From the NCBI GenBank assembly GCA_002311285.1, contig DBZU01000074.1, positions 12,001 through 31,444 of the forward strand: 19,444 bases of DNA. Reading direction: 5' to 3'. The notes under the pieces are model-generated. The model saw nothing but the letters and a program-made list of their open reading frames with translations. It was not told the DNA's origin and did not search any database. The translations under genes were made by a program, and so were the position numbers. Each line of letters begins with the position of its first letter. Positions within the stretch are counted from its first letter, which is position 1. Origin of the DNA: Dehalococcoidia bacterium UBA1152 (lineage in GTDB: Bacteria > Chloroflexota > Dehalococcoidia > Lucifugimonadales > UBA2962). This document shows positions 7,533 through 16,300 of this stretch, in pieces.

Positions 7533-8579
7533 ATGAGCAAACACAAAAGAATTGTGGATCTTAGAAGTGATACCGTTACTTTGCCCACACAGGAAATGCG
7601 CAATGCAATGGCTGAAGCTGAACTTGGCGATGAGGCTTATGAGGACGATCCTAGCATAAATCGTCTAGAAGAAATTTCTGCTGAAATGTCTGGCAAAGAA
7701 GCTGGCCTACTAGTCAGTAGTGGGACTATGGGAAATTTAGTTGCGGCTTTAGCGCACTGTAGTAGAGGAGACCAGATGATAGTTGGGCACAGAGCACATT
7801 GTTATATCGGAGAGATGGGAGGTGCGTCTGCCCATGGAGGCATAATTTTTCGATTAGTCGACAATGATGAGAGAGGAATGCTTGATTTAACACAAGTTGA
7901 AGCTCTTTTGAATCCTAAGGATGAGCCACAACCAAAAACGGGCATGATAGAGTTCGAAAACACACATGGCTCAACAGGGGGACGAGTTTTAACTAAAGAA
8001 GACATGCTCAAAGTTTCCAAATTAGCACACAAACATGGGATTCCGATGCATGTTGATGGAGCCCGCATCTTCAATGCTACTGTTGCTTTAGAGATGCCTT
8101 TGTCTGATCTAGTTCAGGGAGCAGATACAGTTACATTTTGCCTTTCCAAAGGGCTTGCTGCCCCATTTGGATCATTATTGTGTGGTAGTTACGAGGATAT
8201 TAATAGAGCTAAACTTATAAAAAAGTCTTTAGGTGGAGGTTTAAGGCAAGCAGGCGTTATGGCTGCAGCAGGCATTATTGCGTTAAACAAAATGGTTGAT
8301 AGGCTTTCTGAAGATCATGAAAATGCATACAGATTAGCGTTAGGCTTAGCCGAAATACAGGGAATCGAACTAAACCCTGAAGATGTCGAAACTAATCAGG
8401 TATATTTCAATGTCAAAATTGATAATCAACCACAACTTCTGAATGAATTAGAAAATAATGGGGTAAGAGGATTGATACTTGATGAAGGATGGAGGTTTGT
8501 TACACATTATGGGATTGTTCGAGACGATATAGATTGGGCCTTGCCAGTTATAAATAAGACATTCCAAAAATTTAGATAA
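7533..8579 (+). CDS. ltaE: Low-specificity L-threonine aldolase (PLP enzyme)
   Basis: This PLP enzyme cleaves L-threonine or L-allo-threonine to glycine and acetaldehyde. The 348-aa protein, of normal family length, opens with the signature VDLRSDTVTLPT and DEAYEDDPSINRLEE. It has VSSGTMGNLVA (PLP phosphate region), HGSTGGRV, and HVDGARIFNA with the PLP-ring aspartate. FCLSKGLAAPFGS places the Schiff-base lysine at K206. The reading frame is open back to 7362, but residues before 7533 do not match the family. ATG 7533 is preceded by AAGGGG at 7517-7522, so this is the chosen start. The SDR gene follows 118 bases downstream on the same strand. The aldolase specificity (L versus L-allo) cannot be read from the sequence. 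Confidence 0.93.
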   Translation: MSKHKRIVDLRSDTVTLPTQEMRNAMAEAELGDEAYEDDPSINRLEEISAEMSGKEAGLLVSSGTMGNLVAALAHCSRGDQMIVGHRAHCYIGEMGGASAHGGIIFRLVDNDERGMLDLTQVEALLNPKDEPQPKTGMIEFENTHGSTGGRVLTKEDMLKVSKLAHKHGIPMHVDGARIFNATVALEMPLSDLVQGADTVTFCLSKGLAAPFGSLLCGSYEDINRAKLIKKSLGGGLRQAGVMAAAGIIALNKMVDRLSEDHENAYRLALGLAEIQGIELNPEDVETNQVYFNVKIDNQPQLLNELENNGVRGLILDEGWRFVTHYGIVRDDIDWALPVINKTFQKFR

Positions 8580-8684
8580 AGATTTGTTAATAATTTACTA
8601 CGATTAATTAGAATAACAAAGCCAGTACAATCTTCTATTTCAACAACTGTTGCAAATGTAAGTATTAGTTCAATTGTATCGATT

Positions 8685-8691
8685 AAAGAGG
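8685..8691 (+). promoter_or_regulatory. Ribosome binding site fixing the SDR start
   Basis: AAAGAGG lies six bases before the ATG at 8698. It favours this start over the in-frame ATGs at 8674 and 8710. Confidence 0.6.
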
Positions 8692-8697
8692 TTTAAT

Positions 8698-9501
8698 ATG
8701 GGAAATTTAATGAATGAACGCCTTAAAGGGAAAATCGTGGCCATTACTGGTGGAGCAAGAGGTAATGGACTTGCAACCGCAATAAGGGTTGGAAAAGAAG
8801 GAGCGAGTGTTTTTATTGGAGATATTGATGAAGATGCTCTGTCAGAAGCTTTGAAACAACTTACTGGATTAGGTATAACTGCTTCAGGTAGAGTAGTTGA
8901 TGTTTCGAATATTTCAACAGCCCCGCAATTTATGTCTGCAATAGTTAAAGAATTTGGCCGATTAGATGTGTTTGTTAATAACGCAGGGGCATCCAGACCG
9001 CAGACGTTTCCCTATGTTACTGAGGATATGTGGGATTGGACCATGGACCTTAATCTAAAAGGTGCCTTCTTTCTTTTACAAGAAGCAGCAAAAATTATGA
9101 TAAATCAAAAATCAGGAAGTATAGTTAATATTTCTTCATACGCTGGAGTTATTGGAGGATTAACTTCTTCTCCTCCCTATGCTGCTGCCAAGGCAGCATT
9201 GGTTAATGTGACTGTTATGGCAGCAGCTTACTTAGCCGAGCATGGTATTCGAGTTAATGCTGTGGCCCCAGGGATTGTGAACACCGGTTTTCATGATGTA
9301 GTTGACAAAGTAGTTGGACAAGATCAGTTGGGTTTGAAACGCGGGGAACTAATGAAAAACAAAGCAAAATCCATCCCACTATTTCACAGAATGACGGAAC
9401 CAGAAGACGTGGCTTCCACAGTAGCATTTTTGGCGAGTTCTGATTCTTCACATATAACAAGTGAAACTATAATGGTTACGGGCGGTATGAAAACCTTGTG
9501 A
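8698..9501 (+). CDS. Short-chain dehydrogenase/reductase, classical SDR
   Basis: This NAD(P)-dependent oxidoreductase has a Rossmann fold. The 267-aa protein shows the cofactor loop TGGARGNG (T17-G24), with Asn where TGxxxGIG has Ile. It also has FIGDID at the end of the second strand, where the acidic residue suggests NAD(H) preference, then DVSN and NNAG. The catalytic triad appears as S147 in NISSYAG and Y161 and K165 in PYAAAK. The C-terminus MVTGGM is standard. It resembles FabG and many other alcohol or keto reductases; the substrate cannot be inferred. The start at 8698 is chosen because AAAGAGG lies six bases upstream. It follows the threonine aldolase after 118 bases, so it may be co-transcribed or have its own promoter. 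Confidence 0.9.
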   Translation: MGNLMNERLKGKIVAITGGARGNGLATAIRVGKEGASVFIGDIDEDALSEALKQLTGLGITASGRVVDVSNISTAPQFMSAIVKEFGRLDVFVNNAGASRPQTFPYVTEDMWDWTMDLNLKGAFFLLQEAAKIMINQKSGSIVNISSYAGVIGGLTSSPPYAAAKAALVNVTVMAAAYLAEHGIRVNAVAPGIVNTGFHDVVDKVVGQDQLGLKRGELMKNKAKSIPLFHRMTEPEDVASTVAFLASSDSSHITSETIMVTGGMKTL

Positions 9502-9645
9502 ACTGTTCGTTAATATCTGTTTCCATATAAAATTGATGAAGAAGTTCGATGATTTTACTGTTTTTGAATTTGAATCCTGAGTGTGGGGTTTGCATTCCGA
9601 GACGAGATTCAAAAAGAAAACATTTCTAGTCGATGGAGTGTTTTG

Positions 9646-10503
9646 TTAGATTTGATTAATCTGATTCTTGTCAAACTCGTTCTGCACATTTATATAGTAC
9701 TGGGTGACAGCTTTTCTAACCCCACTAGTAGTGGATGTGCCGATTGTTATCCAGGCCTCCAGCCTTCTTCTAAGTCGGTTTATTTCTGATTCAAGGTCAT
9801 CCACGCCTAAATTTAAGTATTTAGAGAAGCTAGATATTGCTAACTGGTTGTCCATATAAATGTACTGATCTAAATCCGGATCCAATCCTACTAAAGTGAT
9901 CAATTTCGGTGATTTAGATTTCTCAGGCACAACCAAAGCCAACTGTCTAACCCTCCTTCTTGCTACACTCCTGCCGCCAGTACCAGTAACATCAACAATT
10001 ACAATCACTCCTATACTACCTAGAGTAGTATTCGGAATTTTTAAAGGCTTGGAACTAAAGACCCTTATCACGTCTTCTGGGGAACCAGCATACATAGTTG
10101 TTGCAAATGGGACTCCTTTGCTAGTCCATCTCAACATTTTTGTAACATCCGTAGCCCACAGATTTGCCTCCTCAGTATCGCTTATTCCAGGTATCAGCAA
10201 ATACGGTTTAGTTGAGTCATCGTTTGCTTCAGGTTCTTCAAATTTTGGCCCATAGATATATGATTTTTCGTATGAGGGAGGAATGAAGTCAATTAAAGCT
10301 GACAACATGCTAGTTTTTCCAGCCAATTTATTTTCGGAAGCGAATATTACAGAAGACCCCCTATCGAATAATAGCCATAGTGTCGCTGCTAGCCTAGAAT
10401 CTAAGGTTCCATTTTTTACCATAGATATTAAGTTAGGCCTGTTGGATTCTTTACCCGAATTACCCCACCAAGCTTCGGATCGTCTTTTTATTCTTTGAGC
10501 CAT
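9646..10503 (-). CDS. Divergent VirB11/FlaI-like secretion ATPase with degenerate motifs
   Basis: This 285-aa protein lines up by eye with the C-terminal ATPase domain of type II/IV secretion and archaeal FlaI/GspE-type ATPases. SVIFASENKLAGKTSMLSAL (residues 51-70) matches the P-loop region. The trailing GKT (62-64) is kept, but the first P-loop glycine is E57. YLLIPGISDTEEA (101-113) sits where the GE-R Walker B segment belongs, with the Glu replaced by I107. TTMYAGSPEDVIRVF (135-149) matches the His box, with Tyr138 for His. GSIGVIVIVDV (162-172) and the Arg-rich RRRVRQLALV (182-191) match the following strands, and the helical end with AVTQYY is FlaI-like. The usual N-terminal domain is missing. 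It may be a non-catalytic paralogue. It starts nine bases after rplY, so it is probably in that operon. Confidence 0.6.
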   Translation of the reverse strand: MAQRIKRRSEAWWGNSGKESNRPNLISMVKNGTLDSRLAATLWLLFDRGSSVIFASENKLAGKTSMLSALIDFIPPSYEKSYIYGPKFEEPEANDDSTKPYLLIPGISDTEEANLWATDVTKMLRWTSKGVPFATTMYAGSPEDVIRVFSSKPLKIPNTTLGSIGVIVIVDVTGTGGRSVARRRVRQLALVVPEKSKSPKLITLVGLDPDLDQYIYMDNQLAISSFSKYLNLGVDDLESEINRLRRRLEAWITIGTSTTSGVRKAVTQYYINVQNEFDKNQINQI

Positions 10504-10512
10504 TGTTAACTA

Positions 10513-11214
10513 TTATCCGGCTTGTTCTTCAGGCCGGCCTGTTTCAGACTCGCCTTCGGTTTCTTCTATTTCCTCACCCTCTACTGGAGCCTCTTCATCC
10601 ACTTCCTCTACTTCTTCTATTTCAACTCTTGGCGGCGCTACTCGCGCAATTAAGCTGTCTGCCAAATCGGTAATGGTTATGTCATCATCGACGGTGATAT
10701 CTGACACATGTATTGCTGTTTCAAAATCTTCAATTGAGCTAACGTCTACGGTAATTCGTTCTGGCACTCGCAGAGGTAAAGATTCAACAGTTATCGATTG
10801 CATATTTTGAATTAAAGTGCCTCCCAACAATCGTACTGCAGGAGGGTTTCCAATTACTTCTACTGGAACTTTCGCTGTGATCTTAGACTTAACATCAACT
10901 CGCATGAAATCTACATGCATGATATCTTGAGTTATCGGTTGGCGCTGCACTTCACGTACAAAGCAAATTTCACTTGAGCCGCCGCCTTCTACTGTTACAG
11001 ATACCGGTATATTTAACCCGACTCTTGGGAGGAGTTTGTAAATTTCAGCTGAGCTTACTTGCAAAGATAAAGGTTCGCCATCGCCTCCATACAGGTGTAC
11101 AGGCATGATACCGGTTTTTCTGAGCTTAGCGACGTTTTTACCTTTTACGGAACGGTGACTCAATTTAATTTCAGCAGCGTCCTGGAGTAGTGCACTATTA
11201 CTCGAACTTGTCAT
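10513..11214 (-). CDS. rplY: 50S ribosomal protein L25/CTC
   Basis: This 5S rRNA-binding ribosomal protein is of the long CTC/TL5 type. The 233-aa protein has the L25 domain first (about 1-95, with AKLRKTGIMPVHLYGG and DIMHVDFMRVD) and the beta-rich TL5 C-terminal domain (about 96-190). It ends in an acidic tail rich in Glu (about 196-233). Tails of this kind are common in long-form L25 proteins. The frame extends to 11241, but ATG 11214 is preceded by GGAGG at an eight-base spacing, so nine upstream codons are dropped. It lies downstream of xth after 175 bases and directly upstream of the VirB11-like ATPase gene. Confidence 0.94.
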   Translation of the reverse strand: MTSSSNSALLQDAAEIKLSHRSVKGKNVAKLRKTGIMPVHLYGGDGEPLSLQVSSAEIYKLLPRVGLNIPVSVTVEGGGSSEICFVREVQRQPITQDIMHVDFMRVDVKSKITAKVPVEVIGNPPAVRLLGGTLIQNMQSITVESLPLRVPERITVDVSSIEDFETAIHVSDITVDDDITITDLADSLIARVAPPRVEIEEVEEVDEEAPVEGEEIEETEGESETGRPEEQAG

Positions 11215-11222
11215 TGCGGGAA

Positions 11223-11227
11223 CCTCC
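11223..11227 (-). promoter_or_regulatory. Ribosome binding site fixing the rplY start
   Basis: The minus strand reads GGAGG eight bases before the ATG at 11214-11212. It decides against the upstream in-frame ATG at 11241. Confidence 0.65.
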
Positions 11228-11315
11228 AACTTTTTATGCATCCGGAATGCTGTGTTATACAGCCAATAAATTTAGCCATTTGTGCGTTCAGCAGAGCATC
11301 CAGACTAGCATGTCT

Positions 11316-11321
11316 ATTATA
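11316..11321 (-). promoter_or_regulatory. Possible -10 box for rplY
   Basis: The minus strand reads a consensus TATAAT about 100 bases before the rplY ATG, in the 175-base gap after xth. The surroundings are very AT-rich and I see no good -35 hexamer. The leader between this box and the gene contains a small hairpin at 11249-11263 (5-bp stem, 5-base loop). Confidence 0.3.
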
Positions 11322-11389
11322 TTTTACCTTAATTGATTTTTTAAAATATACGTGATGATTGTCCTCTAACTAACATTTAAAAAATTCGC

Positions 11390-12151
11390 TCAGTATAAGT
11401 CCAGCAGGATTGGGCAGTGATCGGAGCCTACGGCCTGATTTAGGATTTTTGCATTTTTGACTAGGTTAATAGCTGATTGATGCACAAAAAAATAATCGAT
11501 CCGCCATCCTACGTTTCTATCACGAGCACGAGATTTTTGATCCCAGTATGTATACCAACCGGGTTGATCATTAAAATTACGAAAAACATCGACGAATCCG
11601 TTTTTTACAAACAAATCTATCCACTCTCTTTCAATCTTCAGAAAACCTGAGTTTTTTCGGTTTTCTTTAGGACGAGCTAGATCAATTTCTTTATGGGCTG
11701 TGTTGAAGTCTCCGCAGACGATCAGCTTCTTCCCTGTAGTCAATTCTTTATTACAATGTCGAAGAAAATTATCGTAAAAAGCTAATTTATAATTCAATCG
11801 ATCAATATTAGATTGGCCGTTTGGAAAATAAACGTTATATAAAGTAAAATCATCGAAATCTGTAACTAAAGTCCTGCCTTCGGAATCAAATTGAGCGTGA
11901 CCAAAACCGTCCCTATATGAGAGCGGTTTTGGTTTGGAAAATGTAGCTACTCCACTATATCCCTTACGCTCAGCAAATGACCAATTTGCATAATAACCTT
12001 TTGTTGCTTCAAATCCTTGGCCGATTTGGTGTCTTTGAGCTTTTAATTCCTGCAAGCATAGTATGTCAGGAGACATTTCACTAAGTTGCTTCAAAGAACC
12101 TTTTCTAAATGCGGCCCTTATCCCATTCACATTCCAGCTAATTAATCTCAA
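11390..12151 (-). CDS. xth: Exodeoxyribonuclease III / AP endonuclease
   Basis: This base-excision-repair enzyme cuts DNA at abasic sites and degrades 3' ends. It belongs to the exonuclease-endonuclease-phosphatase family. The 253-aa protein has every signature: SWNVNGIRA at the start (N7), CLQELKA with metal ligand E35, NVYFPNG with Y108, GDFNTAH with D148 and N150, RIDYFF with D219, and GSDHCPI with D244 and the catalytic H245. The start is TTG at 12151-12149, with AAAGGTG five bases upstream on the minus strand. The family N-terminus begins exactly here. It is upstream of rplY on the same strand and divergent from the LLM oxidoreductase gene. Confidence 0.96.
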   Translation of the reverse strand: MRLISWNVNGIRAAFRKGSLKQLSEMSPDILCLQELKAQRHQIGQGFEATKGYYANWSFAERKGYSGVATFSKPKPLSYRDGFGHAQFDSEGRTLVTDFDDFTLYNVYFPNGQSNIDRLNYKLAFYDNFLRHCNKELTTGKKLIVCGDFNTAHKEIDLARPKENRKNSGFLKIEREWIDLFVKNGFVDVFRNFNDQPGWYTYWDQKSRARDRNVGWRIDYFFVHQSAINLVKNAKILNQAVGSDHCPILLDLY

Positions 12152-12303
12152 TGAACACCTTTCTTAAATTCTTAAATCATATCCGATGGCATAGTTTTTC
12201 ATCGCTCAACTTGTTCACGTAACCCGAAATTCTTGCCTCTAGACGAGCATAACTATAATATAAAAAATCTAGATGATTTTATGCTGTTAGGGTTTTTTTT
12301 AGC

Positions 12304-12308
12304 AAGGA
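12304..12308 (+). promoter_or_regulatory. Ribosome binding site supporting a TTG start of the LLM oxidoreductase
   Basis: AAGGA lies eight bases before TTG 12317. The in-frame upstream starts (TTG 12233, ATG 12281) have no such site and would add residues not expected in the family. Confidence 0.5.
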
Positions 12309-12316
12309 TAACTGAT

Positions 12317-13174
12317 TTGAAAATAGGTATTTATTGTTTTTTAACTGACTATTCAATAGATGTTGCAAAGTTAGCAATAGAAGCTGAAAGTTTGGGGTTT
12401 GAGTCGCTTTGGCTACCAGAACACCCGATCATACCAGTCAATCGTACCATGCAATCCTACTTAAAACCTGGCAGCACTGGAAGCGAGGAGCTACCAAAGC
12501 AATATTACGATGTTGTAGACCCTTTCGTTACTTTAGGTAAAGCAAGTGGTGTAACTTCGAAATTGAAATTAGCTACTGGAATATGTTTAATTCCTGAACG
12601 AAATCCCTTATTACTCGCTAAAGAAGTGGCTACGTTAGATCTTCTTTCAAATGGACGGTTTATTTTGGGAATCGGCGCAGGATGGTGCAAAGAAGAAACA
12701 GAGATTATGGGTGGAAATTTTGAACGTCGTTGGTCCCAGACGAGAGAATCGATCTTAGCAATGAAGCAATTATGGACAACAGTTGAAAGTGAATATCATG
12801 GCGACTTCTATGACTTTCCTCCGGTCTATTCATTTCCTCGCCCTGTCCAACGTCCACATCCATTAGTTATTTTGGGGGGCAATGCTAAGAATGTTTTTAA
12901 ACGAGTTGTTGAATATGGTAATGGATGGATGCCAACGACCGCGAGTGTTGAAGAAATACGCATGGGACGCAGCCAGATAACTGAACTTGCCAATAATGCC
13001 GGACTTGATCCTAAAACATTTGAAATATCAGCCTTCCATCAACCTGCTGATCCGAAATTAATAGAAGAGTTATCTCAGAATGGCGCTGATAGGGTGATTT
13101 TAGAGCTTAAGACGGCTTCGGAGGATGAGGCACTGTCTCAATTAAATGGTTTTGCACATAAACTTCTTAACTGA
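12317..13174 (+). CDS. LLM-class flavin/F420-dependent oxidoreductase
   Basis: This luciferase-like TIM-barrel oxidoreductase belongs to the group usually predicted to use coenzyme F420 (TIGR03619-like pattern). It has GIYCFLTD at the first strand, AIEAESLGFESLWLPEH with the conserved His, KLATGICLIPERNPLLLAKEVATLD, LSNGRFILGIGAGWCKEE (about residues 111-128), and VQRPHPLVILGGNAKN. The 285-aa length from TTG 12317 fits the family, whose members typically start close to the first strand (K-I/F-G). The frame opens earlier, but I chose the TTG with an AAGGA site. The substrate is unknown. FMN use is an alternative to F420, and the window contains no F420 biosynthesis gene. It is divergent from xth. 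Confidence 0.85.
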   Translation: MKIGIYCFLTDYSIDVAKLAIEAESLGFESLWLPEHPIIPVNRTMQSYLKPGSTGSEELPKQYYDVVDPFVTLGKASGVTSKLKLATGICLIPERNPLLLAKEVATLDLLSNGRFILGIGAGWCKEETEIMGGNFERRWSQTRESILAMKQLWTTVESEYHGDFYDFPPVYSFPRPVQRPHPLVILGGNAKNVFKRVVEYGNGWMPTTASVEEIRMGRSQITELANNAGLDPKTFEISAFHQPADPKLIEELSQNGADRVILELKTASEDEALSQLNGFAHKLLN

Positions 13175-13221
13175 TTTTCTGTTATACGAATACTAACTCG
13201 GAGTGGACTAGGAGAACTTGC

Positions 13222-13386
13222 ATCATAAACCAAGACGTCGTCGAATATTACAGAGAATTCCCTATCGAAGAGTACGTAGAACGTGCTCGGAGACTACGTG
13301 ATGCGCTGGAAAAGCATGGACTTGATGCGGCGAGTCGAGGGATGGAAATGGGTCGTTGTACCGGGCTCCCAAATGTAGAAGGTTAA
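13222..13386 (+). pseudogene. Orphan 54-codon coding-like stretch without a standard start
   Basis: One plus-strand frame is open from 13171 to a TAA at 13384-13386. From 13222 on it reads like real protein: EYYREFPIEEYVERARRLR, then ALEKHGLDAASRG and TGLPNVEG. No ATG, GTG or TTG lies in frame before the middle of it. TAGGAG at 13209-13214 sits seven bases before ATC 13222, so a non-standard ATC or ATA start is conceivable. The other reading is a remnant of a decayed gene. The frame that begins at TTG 13218 gives an unlikely Arg-rich peptide. It ends flush against the 3' end of the convergent hydantoinase gene. I do not recognise the family. Confidence 0.4.
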
Positions 13387-16300
13387 TCATGTGCAGTAAC
13401 CATTCTTTATATCATATTCCCGCAACTCTAGAGAGCGCTTAGCCGGATCACCGAAACCTCCTCCGCCCGATGATAGAGAAACAATACTGTCTCCAGGGTT
13501 AATAATAACACCTGCTTCTTTTGATCTAAGAAATCTCTCTTTTCCATTTTGAATAACACTGTAGATATGGGGTTTTCCCGGCTGTCCTCCAAATAATCCG
13601 AACGGCGGGTTGATTATTCCATCGCCAGCCGTATTGAGTATAGCTGGTCCATCACCTTGATAAACTAATTCACAGGCGGACCCCACGCCTCCTCTCCATT
13701 CACCATCACCTCCAGAATCAGGACGCATTTCGTGGTACTTTATAAGAAATGGAAATCGGTCTTCTGTTATTTCAACGCTAGGAGCACGAATCCCTCCCAC
13801 TGCCTGTACTTCTCCAACATTGGACCATCCATCGAATCCTTGGGATGCGCCACCACCTCCTCGGGCAAGAAAGAAATGCCAAATAAAACTACGTCCGGTT
13901 CTTGGATCTAGTCCTGTAATTGCATAACGTAAACGACGAGAGAATCCTGCATTGACCGCGTATGGTACGGCTGACGCCAATGCCTTAAATATGGCCTCTA
14001 TAATCTCTTCTGCACAGTGATTGGTGCTCATACAGACCGGAGCTGGTGGATTTGCGTTTACAATTAAACCTCGTGGAGCTATTACTTTGACTGGACGAAT
14101 CGAACCTTCGTTCTTGGCCACATTAGCGGGTGCCATGTACATAATAGCAACATGAGATAAAGACCGCGTGTTTGCATAGGAACTGTTGATGAATCCTTTG
14201 ACCTGGGAATTAGATTCACCTAGATCGATGATTATTGAAGTTCCATCGATAGTTACGGTGGCACGTATGGGAATCATTTTGCTATCAAATCCATCATCGT
14301 CGATTAAGGATTCACCCTTGTAAACGCCATCGGGCCAGTCAGAAATAAATTGCCTGACCTGTCTCTCTGTGGCCGCGAGAATTCCATCTGTAATAACTTT
14401 TAATCTAACAGGGCCATAGTCCTCGAGAAGAGAGATTATACGCTGGGCTGCTATATTTACTGAACCGATTTGAGCGTTGAGGTCACCTATGAAATTCTTT
14501 GGATGTCGCACGTTGGCCGACAACAGCTGCAAGAGATCTTTTCTTGGTATAGCCTGATCATAGATTTTAACTGGTGGAATACGTAATCCCTCGTGATAAA
14601 TCTCGCTTGCAGCTGGATTATATCCGCCGTGAGTTGCCCCTCCCACGTCGCTATGATGTGCCCTGTTTACCGTATAAAATACAAGCTGTCTCTTAAAGAA
14701 AACGGGACGAATAATAGTGATATCAGGTAAATGGCTACCGCCGAAGTAGGGGTCGTTGAGTGCAAACATGTCTCCGTCATTAATATCGTCCCCGAAGTAA
14801 TCCTTAATGGCTGAAACTGCAATTGGTAAAGCACTAACGTGAACGGGAATGCCTTCACCCTGAGCTATAAGCTGGCAATTTGTATCAAGAATTGCAGTCG
14901 AGAAGTCATGGCTTGAATTTAAAATCTGTGACATGGAAGTACGAAGCATCACATCCTTCATTTCAAGTGCGATGGACTCAAGACGATTCTCAACTACGGC
15001 GAGTGTAATCGGATCTGTTTCCACACCATCCGATTCACTATCCGTAGTCTCCTTGGTGTTAACTTGAGCTATTCTTAATTCCATGCCACCAAATTTGTCG
15101 ACTGTAATGGTATCGGCTTCTTCAATTAGAATAGTAGTAAAGCATGATTCTATGATAGCTGGACCAGGAATTACCGATCCATAAGGAATTTTGTCAGCAT
15201 CGTATATCGGAGTCTCCACCCAACTCCCTAGATAGACTTTCCGAAAACTTTTCTGTGCATTGGCCAAGTTTTCTGCTTCTTGATGTTCAGGCTGTGTAAT
15301 TTTTGGGAGGTGGCCAATTACGGAGATTCGTAGATTGACAAGTCGTATTTCTTGATTGGATTGGTGGTATGAATAAAGTTCATCGTAGCGCCTATGGAAG
15401 TTGGAAGACAATCGGTCAATGACAGTCTTATCATCTAGATCAAGAGTTGGCATAGGGACGTTGACCTCGTATATTTGATCAAGGTATCTCATGTCCGCTG
15501 ACCTCACAACTTCAATATGGTCGTTTTGAATACCCTGAGAACTCAGTTTTTCATGTCCTTTTAACTCTAATTCATTCATTATTGAGCGAACTGTTTCCAG
15601 GTTTATGTTATGAAGCCCGATAGGATATGAACGAGAAAAATCGTATCGCAGGTCTGTGGAAAGCATACCGTAAGCGGATAAAACAGGCCCTGCAGCTGGT
15701 ATATAAACTTTTCCTATTTGAAGTTGTCTAGCGACTTTACTAACGTGCAATCCTGAAGCGCCTCCAAAGCCCAGAATCACGAAATCTCTGGGGTCAACAC
15801 CGCGTTTAACGGACATCAATCGTACCCCTTCAGTTATGTTTGTGGACACGATTTCATGAATTCCGTAAGATGCTTCGATAGTTGACAATCCCAATGGCTT
15901 AGCAACATGTTGAAACATTGCTTTTTCAGCAGAGTCTATATCTAGCTGGGTTCTACCACCTAGAAAGTTCTGCGAATCGAGGTAGCCCAAAAGAAGATTA
16001 GCGTCAGTAACGGTTGGGGATGAGCCGCCTTTTTGATAACATGCGGGTCCGGGATGAGCTCCGGCACTATCTGGACCAACTCTAAGGATGCCGCCTTCAT
16101 CAATTCTGGCTATACTACCTCCTCCCGCTCCCTGGGTTTGAATATCTATCATTGGAACAGCAATTTTCCAACCGGCCTCGAATTTTTCGTTAGTGACGTG
16201 AGGTTTGCCATCCTCAATTAACGAAATATCCGTACTAGTGCCACCAATATCAAGGCCAATTATTTTAGATTCTCCGATGAGTTGCCCGTAATGCGCTGCT

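Noticed and set aside
9569..9613. TTTGAATC ... GATTCAAA inverted repeat between the convergent SDR and ATPase genes, as a terminator
   Set aside because: The arms are AT-rich, the 29-base loop is long and there is no U-tract. The match may be chance.
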